A stretch of DNA of 9,473 nucleotides from Nanohaloarchaea archaeon PL-Br10_U2g27. Its GTDB lineage: Archaea > Nanohalarchaeota > Nanosalinia > Nanosalinales > Nanosalinaceae. The position numbers and the translations under genes were made by a program. This document shows, piece by piece, positions 6,732 to 9,473 of the stretch (the stretch's first letter is position 1; each line of letters begins with the position of its first letter). Location: the NCBI GenBank assembly GCA_001564035.1, contig LKMX01000025.1, forward strand, positions 1 to 9,473, read 5' to 3'. The notes below the pieces were generated by a model. That model worked only from the letters and a program-made list of their open reading frames with translations, made no database searches and was not told the origin of the DNA.

Positions 6732-7258
6732 AGTTTTCTGCTCTCCAGTACTGAGTACTTGGAGCCCGATGGTTTTAGATCCGATCTATATAGATTCACT
6801 TCCTCGGCGTTAAATGTTCCAAAGCTTGTATCATGGTAGTCTTCTAAGGCCTGGTGGAGCCGTTTCTTGTCTCCTTTTCTTACGTTGTCAACTCTCAGAA
6901 GTGTTATGTGAGGACGGAACTCGTGGTCGTTGTCGGATTTGACGCTGTGTTGCGAGGCATGTCTGTTGAGTTCAAATATTTTTTCGGATTTGACGTCTGC
7001 CCACATTACGCGGATGTAGTTCTTTGATGGAAAGACGCCTAGGCCTTTGACTTCGATTTCAAAAGGTTCTAAATTGATTTGGTTCAGTGCTTCCTCCACT
7101 TTTTCGCGCTCTTCTGGGTTTAAGTGGTCGAAAAATTCTAGGGTGATATGCATTTTCTCGGGTTTTACAGGCCTTCCAGCGTTTATCTGTTTCGCGGTCT
7201 GGCTGAGTTTCTGCGATATCTGTTCTGGTATGGGGACTGCGGTGAAGGCTCTTACCAT
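6728..7258 (-). CDS. thpR: RNA 2',3'-cyclic phosphodiesterase (2'-5' RNA ligase family, LigT/ThpR)
   Basis: A 176-residue member of the 2H phosphoesterase superfamily. Both catalytic HxTx motifs are present: H37-I-T-L in KMHITLEFF and H117-I-T-L in EFRPHITLLRV. The opening VRAFTAVPIP is the usual N-terminal strand, and the F-P-S-K-N-Y-I-R-V-M-W segment is also typical. Family enzymes open 2',3'-cyclic phosphates on RNA, and some join 2'-5' ends of split tRNAs; the real substrate here is unknown. The gene is first in a two-gene minus-strand unit with the membrane OB-fold protein (ATGA overlap) and diverges from the PRC-barrel gene. All catalytic residues are intact. Confidence 0.92.
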   Translation of the reverse strand: MVRAFTAVPIPEQISQKLSQTAKQINAGRPVKPEKMHITLEFFDHLNPEEREKVEEALNQINLEPFEIEVKGLGVFPSKNYIRVMWADVKSEKIFELNRHASQHSVKSDNDHEFRPHITLLRVDNVRKGDKKRLHQALEDYHDTSFGTFNAEEVNLYRSDLKPSGSKYSVLESRKL

Positions 7259-7285
7259 TGGCTATACTCTTTTAATGCTCCGGTC

Positions 7286-7293
7286 TAATATTA
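7286..7293. promoter_or_regulatory. Palindromic TAATATTA in the thpR / PRC-barrel divergent promoter region
   Basis: The 55 bp between the two divergent ATGs (7258 minus, 7314 plus) contain the palindrome TAATATTA near the middle, about 31 bp from the thpR start and about 24 bp from the PRC start. It could be the thpR TATA box. A second AT element, CTTTTAAT at 7270-7277, could serve the PRC gene, which has a ribosome binding site and therefore needs a short leader. Confidence 0.4.
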
Positions 7294-7300
7294 ATTCTGT

Positions 7301-7305
7301 GAGGT
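7301..7305 (+). promoter_or_regulatory. Ribosome binding site of the PRC-barrel gene
   Basis: GAGGT ends eight bases before the ATG at 7314, a good match to the anti-Shine-Dalgarno core. It supports that start and a leadered mRNA, in contrast to the apparently leaderless genes elsewhere in the window. Confidence 0.6.
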
Positions 7306-7313
7306 AATAAAAT

Positions 7314-7571
7314 ATGGCTAATCCGCGCGCACAGGAAATCACTGGTAGAACAGTTGTATCTGAAGAACACGGTAAAAAATTCGGAACTGTACAGGACATC
7401 TCTTTTGTCGCAACTTCAGGAGAACTAATGAACTTACTGGTAACAGATACTACTAAGCATTTAGAAGACACACAACTACAGGAAGATAAAAAAGGACGTA
7501 ACATAATCCCGTTCTCAGCTGTAAAAAGCATAGGAGACTTCGTAATAGTTTCAGAAGACGACATCCTGTGA
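7314..7571 (+). CDS. Small PRC-barrel domain protein (CdpB-like candidate)
   Basis: An 85-residue protein consisting of one PRC-barrel: QEITGRTVVSEEHGKKFGTV (residues 7-26), the strand pair VQDISFVATSGELMNLLV (26-43), an acidic loop, then NIIPFSAVKSIGDFVIV (63-79). Stand-alone PRC-barrel proteins of about this size are common in archaea. In haloarchaea, members named CdpB take part in FtsZ/SepF-based cell division, so a division role is possible but not shown by this sequence. There is a Shine-Dalgarno sequence and A/C-ending codons in most of the gene, which may mean good expression. The next gene starts 33 bp after its TGA and is likely co-transcribed. Confidence 0.85.
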   Translation: MANPRAQEITGRTVVSEEHGKKFGTVQDISFVATSGELMNLLVTDTTKHLEDTQLQEDKKGRNIIPFSAVKSIGDFVIVSEDDIL

Positions 7572-7604
7572 TAATGTATCAGGCCTGAAAAACTAAGCAG
7601 AGAA

Positions 7605-7910
7605 ATGGCCGAAGTACTTGACGAAGAAGGCCTAGATTATTTTTGTACTGTTAGAGATGATTTAGCTGTGGCTACTTGGAGTTTTGACAGGATTAACAGG
7701 TCTTTATTGGCCGGTTCTGAAAGACGGGAAAAGGCCTCGATAGGTGTTTATGTTTCAGCGACTTTTCCTTCCGGGGCTTACGGAGAGAAAATAGAGGAGC
7801 CTGTCGTGGTTGACGCGGGAAATTTTAAGCAGAATGTTTTACAGGCGTATAAAAGAGCGAAAGGATATGGTGTGGGGGACCTGGAAGTTAACCAGGCCCA
7901 ACGGTTCTAA
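7605..7910 (+). CDS. Conserved-looking small protein of unknown function
   Basis: I do not recognise this 101-residue protein. It has no signal peptide or membrane helix. It has one Cys (C14), an aromatic-rich core (DYFCTV, ATWSFDRI) and a basic C-terminal third (FKQNVLQAYKRAKGYG), and is less acidic than its neighbours. The predicted mix of strands and helices suggests a small folded domain. No ATG, GTG or TTG codon lies in frame between the upstream stop at 7572-7574 and the ATG at 7605, so that start is the natural one, although only a weak AGAG precedes it. It follows the PRC-barrel gene by 33 bp in the same direction, suggesting one transcript, and its stop overlaps the end of radA by four bases in convergent orientation. 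Wobble bases are mainly T/G, as in the left-hand plus-strand genes, and two AGGCCT words lie inside it. Confidence 0.65.
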   Translation: MAEVLDEEGLDYFCTVRDDLAVATWSFDRINRSLLAGSERREKASIGVYVSATFPSGAYGEKIEEPVVVDAGNFKQNVLQAYKRAKGYGVGDLEVNQAQRF

Positions 7911-8851
7911 CCGTCGATAATTCCCTCGTCTTTGACTTTGAAGACTGCTTCTCCTTCAGGCATGTAAGGACTGTCTACCAGTCTTGCGATACGTGTATCC
8001 TTCTTCGACTTTCTTAAGTAAAGTCTTACAGCTGAGTTGTGGGCCACGATATGACCTCCGATGGCCTTTGTAGGATCGCCAAACATCTGGTCCGGGTTGC
8101 TCATAACCTGGTTCGTAACTATTACTGCAAGGTTGTGAGAGTTTGCCAGTCTCAGTAAAGTGTTCATGTGCTTGTTCAGCTTCTGCTGTCTTGGCGCCAG
8201 TTCTCCTCTTCCAACGTAATCGGACCGGAACTGCGCTGTCAAAGAGTCCACGATAATCAGGCCTATGTCGTTTTGCTGGCATATTTCCTGTGCTTGATCT
8301 GCTAAAAGCATTTGGTGGTCAGAGTTGAAGGCTCTTGCAACGTGAATGTTGCTCAGCGTCTCGTCTACGTCAAGGCCTTTGGCTTCTGCCATCTGTTCTA
8401 TTCTGTCAGGGATGAATGTGTCCTCTGTATCTATGTAGATTGCTTGCCGTCCTAGGCCTCCGTCTTCTTCGGGTAGTTGCACGTTGACGGATAGCTGGTG
8501 GGATAGCTGTGTTTTAGCTGATCCAAACTCTCCGTAGAACTCTGTTATGGCCTGGGTTTCTACTCCTCCGCCCAGTACTTCGTCGAAGTTGTCTGAGCTG
8601 GTGGTGATTCTCTTCATTTCTTTTCGTTGCTCGTGCCTTTCTTTACCTGTCTCGAAGCCTATGTCTAAGAGCTTACGGGCCTCGGTGATAACGCTCTGGC
8701 TTTTCTTGTTCCCCAGGTCTGCGATCTCAGCTAGTTCGCCGGAGCTCATCGTTGCTATGCTCATTAGGTCGTCGTAACCTGATTCTCTGAGCTTTTGTGC
8801 GGTTTTCCCTCCTACGCCTTTAATGTCTTCTAGTTCAACGTCGTCAGTCAT
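7907..8851 (-). CDS. radA: DNA repair and recombination protein RadA
   Basis: The archaeal Rad51/RecA-family recombinase, which polymerises on single-stranded DNA and catalyses ATP-dependent strand exchange. It is full length at 314 residues. Domains: N-terminal helix-hairpin-helix (LEDIKGVGGKTAQKLRESG, 7-25); linker with the polymerisation-type GFETG motif near 65-69; and the ATPase core with LGGGVETQAITEFYGEFG. Walker A is G107-EFGSAKT-114, Walker B is LIIVDSL (D202), loop L1 is DYVGRGELAPRQQKLNKH, and loop L2 is VMSNPDQMFGDPTKAIGG. The C-terminus EAVFKVKDEGIID is typical. An oddity is A112 where the Walker A consensus has Gly before the Lys. A Shine-Dalgarno sequence supports the ATG at 8851. 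RPA lies directly upstream on the same strand. Confidence 0.97.
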   Translation of the reverse strand: MTDDVELEDIKGVGGKTAQKLRESGYDDLMSIATMSSGELAEIADLGNKKSQSVITEARKLLDIGFETGKERHEQRKEMKRITTSSDNFDEVLGGGVETQAITEFYGEFGSAKTQLSHQLSVNVQLPEEDGGLGRQAIYIDTEDTFIPDRIEQMAEAKGLDVDETLSNIHVARAFNSDHQMLLADQAQEICQQNDIGLIIVDSLTAQFRSDYVGRGELAPRQQKLNKHMNTLLRLANSHNLAVIVTNQVMSNPDQMFGDPTKAIGGHIVAHNSAVRLYLRKSKKDTRIARLVDSPYMPEGEAVFKVKDEGIIDG

Positions 8852-8862
8852 TTTATAAAAAA

Positions 8863-8870
8863 TCCTCCTT
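8863..8870 (-). promoter_or_regulatory. Strong Shine-Dalgarno sequence of radA
   Basis: Read on the minus strand, AAGGAGGA ends 11 bases before the radA ATG, the best ribosome binding site in the window. The spacing is slightly long. It implies that radA is translated from a leadered or polycistronic mRNA, consistent with read-through from the RPA gene 49 bp upstream. Confidence 0.65.
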
Positions 8871-8873
8871 TTC

Positions 8874-8883
8874 CTCGTTTAAA
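8874..8883 (-). promoter_or_regulatory. Possible radA promoter element TTTAAACGAG
   Basis: The same ten bases occur upstream of the coiled-coil gene at 2096-2105. Here the TTTAAA core is about 30 bp before the radA ATG, which would start transcription beyond the Shine-Dalgarno sequence. An internal promoter here therefore conflicts with use of that site, and the call is tentative. Confidence 0.25.
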
Positions 8884-8900
8884 TAATTCATAATACTTTT

Positions 8901-9473
8901 TTAGGCCTCTAAAACTTCTAAAAGTGTTTCAAGCTCTTTTTCAGAGTCTAGAGGCTCGATGTTGTTTGCTAGCAGTTCTATTCGTCCGAAGTAGTCGTTG
9001 TATCTTGTGCGGCCTTCGACCTTTATTTCTTGGCCTTCGGTGTTTTCTGCTGCGTCTTCAACTGCTTCCAAGTCCATTTCTTTCTCCTCTTCTTCCTCTA
9101 GATCCAGTAGTTTGCGGGCCTGTCTTCCGAAAAATACGGTTCTGATGCTGCCGCTTCCGTCGTCTACGACTGCAGAGATTGCTAGTCGTCCTTCTGGTTC
9201 TTCTACTTCTTTTCCGTCGTCTGTTACGTAGTTTCCGTCTTCGTCTTCTTTTACGGTGTCTCCTGAGTTTGGGTCTACTCTGAAGAATGGGTTTGATGTG
9301 TAGACTCGCATTACCATTCCTTTGACGGTGAAAGTGTTGTTTTCTCCGGTTACTTCGCTTACCGGTACTTCGGTCGCGGTCTGAAGTTCTACTCCTTCAA
9401 ACTCTTTGTCAGACATTTTGACTTGGACGTCGTCGCCCAGTCTGAGTTCTGCTTTCCCTCTATTGTCTTCTAC
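8901..9473 (-). CDS. Replication protein A (single-stranded DNA-binding, OB-fold), C-terminal part, 5' end outside window
   Basis: The frame is open to the right edge. The 19 codons before the ATG at 9416 read DNRGKAELRLGDDVQVK, which looks like the last strand of a preceding OB fold in archaeal RPAs, so the ATG at 9416 is probably internal and the gene starts beyond the window. Residues counted from that Met: OB fold from about 27 (FTVKGMVMRVYTSNPFFRV), VVDDGSGSIRTVFFGRQARKLL at 83-104, an acidic linker at 105-127, then QEIKVEGRTRYNDYFGRIEL closing the fold, with an acidic helical tail. The order and the DDGSGSIR motif match archaeal RPA. The zinc-ribbon insertion at 47-75 keeps its shape but has no Cys or His. 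Asp is mostly GAC, opposite to the surface-protein gene. Stop TAA overlaps an AGGCCT word; radA follows after 49 bp. Confidence 0.85.
   Translation of the reverse strand, partial: VEDNRGKAELRLGDDVQVKMSDKEFEGVELQTATEVPVSEVTGENNTFTVKGMVMRVYTSNPFFRVDPNSGDTVKEDEDGNYVTDDGKEVEEPEGRLAISAVVDDGSGSIRTVFFGRQARKLLDLEEEEEKEMDLEAVEDAAENTEGQEIKVEGRTRYNDYFGRIELLANNIEPLDSEKELETLLEVLEA

Larger units (their letters stand above)
204..8908. repeat. Dispersed palindromic hexamer AGGCCT, 36 copies
   Basis: Start positions read by eye: 204, 818, 892, 1252, 1426, 1637, 1712, 1822, 2022, 2145, 2650, 2783, 3417, 3611, 3773, 4389, 4547, 4939, 5021, 5175, 5494, 5674, 5856, 6082, 6345, 6676, 6847, 7041, 7169, 7581, 7628, 7732, 8259, 8373, 8454, 8903. 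Of the 33 copies inside coding regions, 5 read AGG-CCT (Arg-Pro), 13 place GCC (Ala) in frame and 15 place GGC-CTN (Gly-Leu) in frame. The others lie in 5' leader or intergenic DNA or across the M42 stop. Only about 17 other GGCC tetramers were seen. Confidence 0.9.

Noticed and set aside
7574..7588. ATG at 7575 region as a start for the gene after the PRC-barrel
   Set aside because: The ATG at 7574-7576 is out of frame with the 101-residue gene and stops after four codons.
7956..8282. Alternate minus-strand frame inside radA (108 codons)
   Set aside because: It is fully contained in radA, whose product is unmistakable, and shows no domain or start signal of its own.
1..9473. tRNA, rRNA, CRISPR array, insertion sequence or integration site
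   Set aside because: Intergenic gaps are all short and mostly explained by promoters and T-runs; I saw no cloverleaf, no direct-repeat array with spacers and no transposase or integrase motifs.

Overview
The window looks like chromosomal DNA of a salt-in halophilic archaeon with a middling G+C content, most simply a nanohaloarchaeon (DPANN). The reasons are: strongly Asp/Glu-rich versions of ordinary proteins; archaeal information genes (a RadA recombinase and a multi-OB-fold RPA); a PGF-pre-PGF surface-protein domain; small PRC-barrel, FxsA and 2'-5' RNA ligase-like genes; TATA-like boxes about 25-30 bp upstream of start codons; and T-run terminators. The lineage is inferred from gene style. 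No rRNA or other phylogenetic marker is present.

Layout, left to right. (1) The 3' end of a large surface protein: extracellular acidic linker, PGF-pre-PGF domain, membrane helix and acidic cytoplasmic tail (+). (2) A short M29-type metallo-aminopeptidase (+). (3) An 897-residue soluble coiled-coil protein (+) whose core is 29 units of exactly 18 residues. (4) An FxsA-like membrane protein (-), divergent from (5) an M42 metallo-aminopeptidase (+); a palindromic TTTAAA box lies midway between their starts. (6) A membrane-anchored OB-fold protein and (7) a ThpR/LigT-type 2',3'-cyclic phosphodiesterase, an overlapping pair on (-). (8) A small PRC-barrel protein (+) and (9) an unrecognised 101-residue protein (+). 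(10) RadA (-), and (11) the C-terminal part of an RPA (-) that runs off the right edge. Genes are tightly packed, and no gene-free stretch exceeds 300 bases. I see no rRNA, tRNA, CRISPR array, insertion sequence or integrase.

Functionally, RPA and RadA are co-directional neighbours and form a single-strand-DNA coating and strand-exchange pair. The two aminopeptidases suit intracellular peptide turnover. The surface protein and FxsA belong to the envelope. The PRC-barrel gene could be a cell-division (CdpB-type) factor.

The most striking signal is not a gene. The palindrome AGGCCT occurs 36 times in 9.5 kb, where about 2 would be expected from base composition. It lies in both gene orientations, in all three codon phases, in intergenic DNA and across stop codons, so it is a DNA-level signal resembling the highly iterated palindromes of cyanobacteria or DNA-uptake words. 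Other notable points are the phase-locked 18-residue coiled-coil repeat with two unit classes, an RPA zinc ribbon that has lost every cysteine, a RadA Walker A with Ala in place of Gly before the Lys, and divergent promoters built on central palindromic AT boxes.
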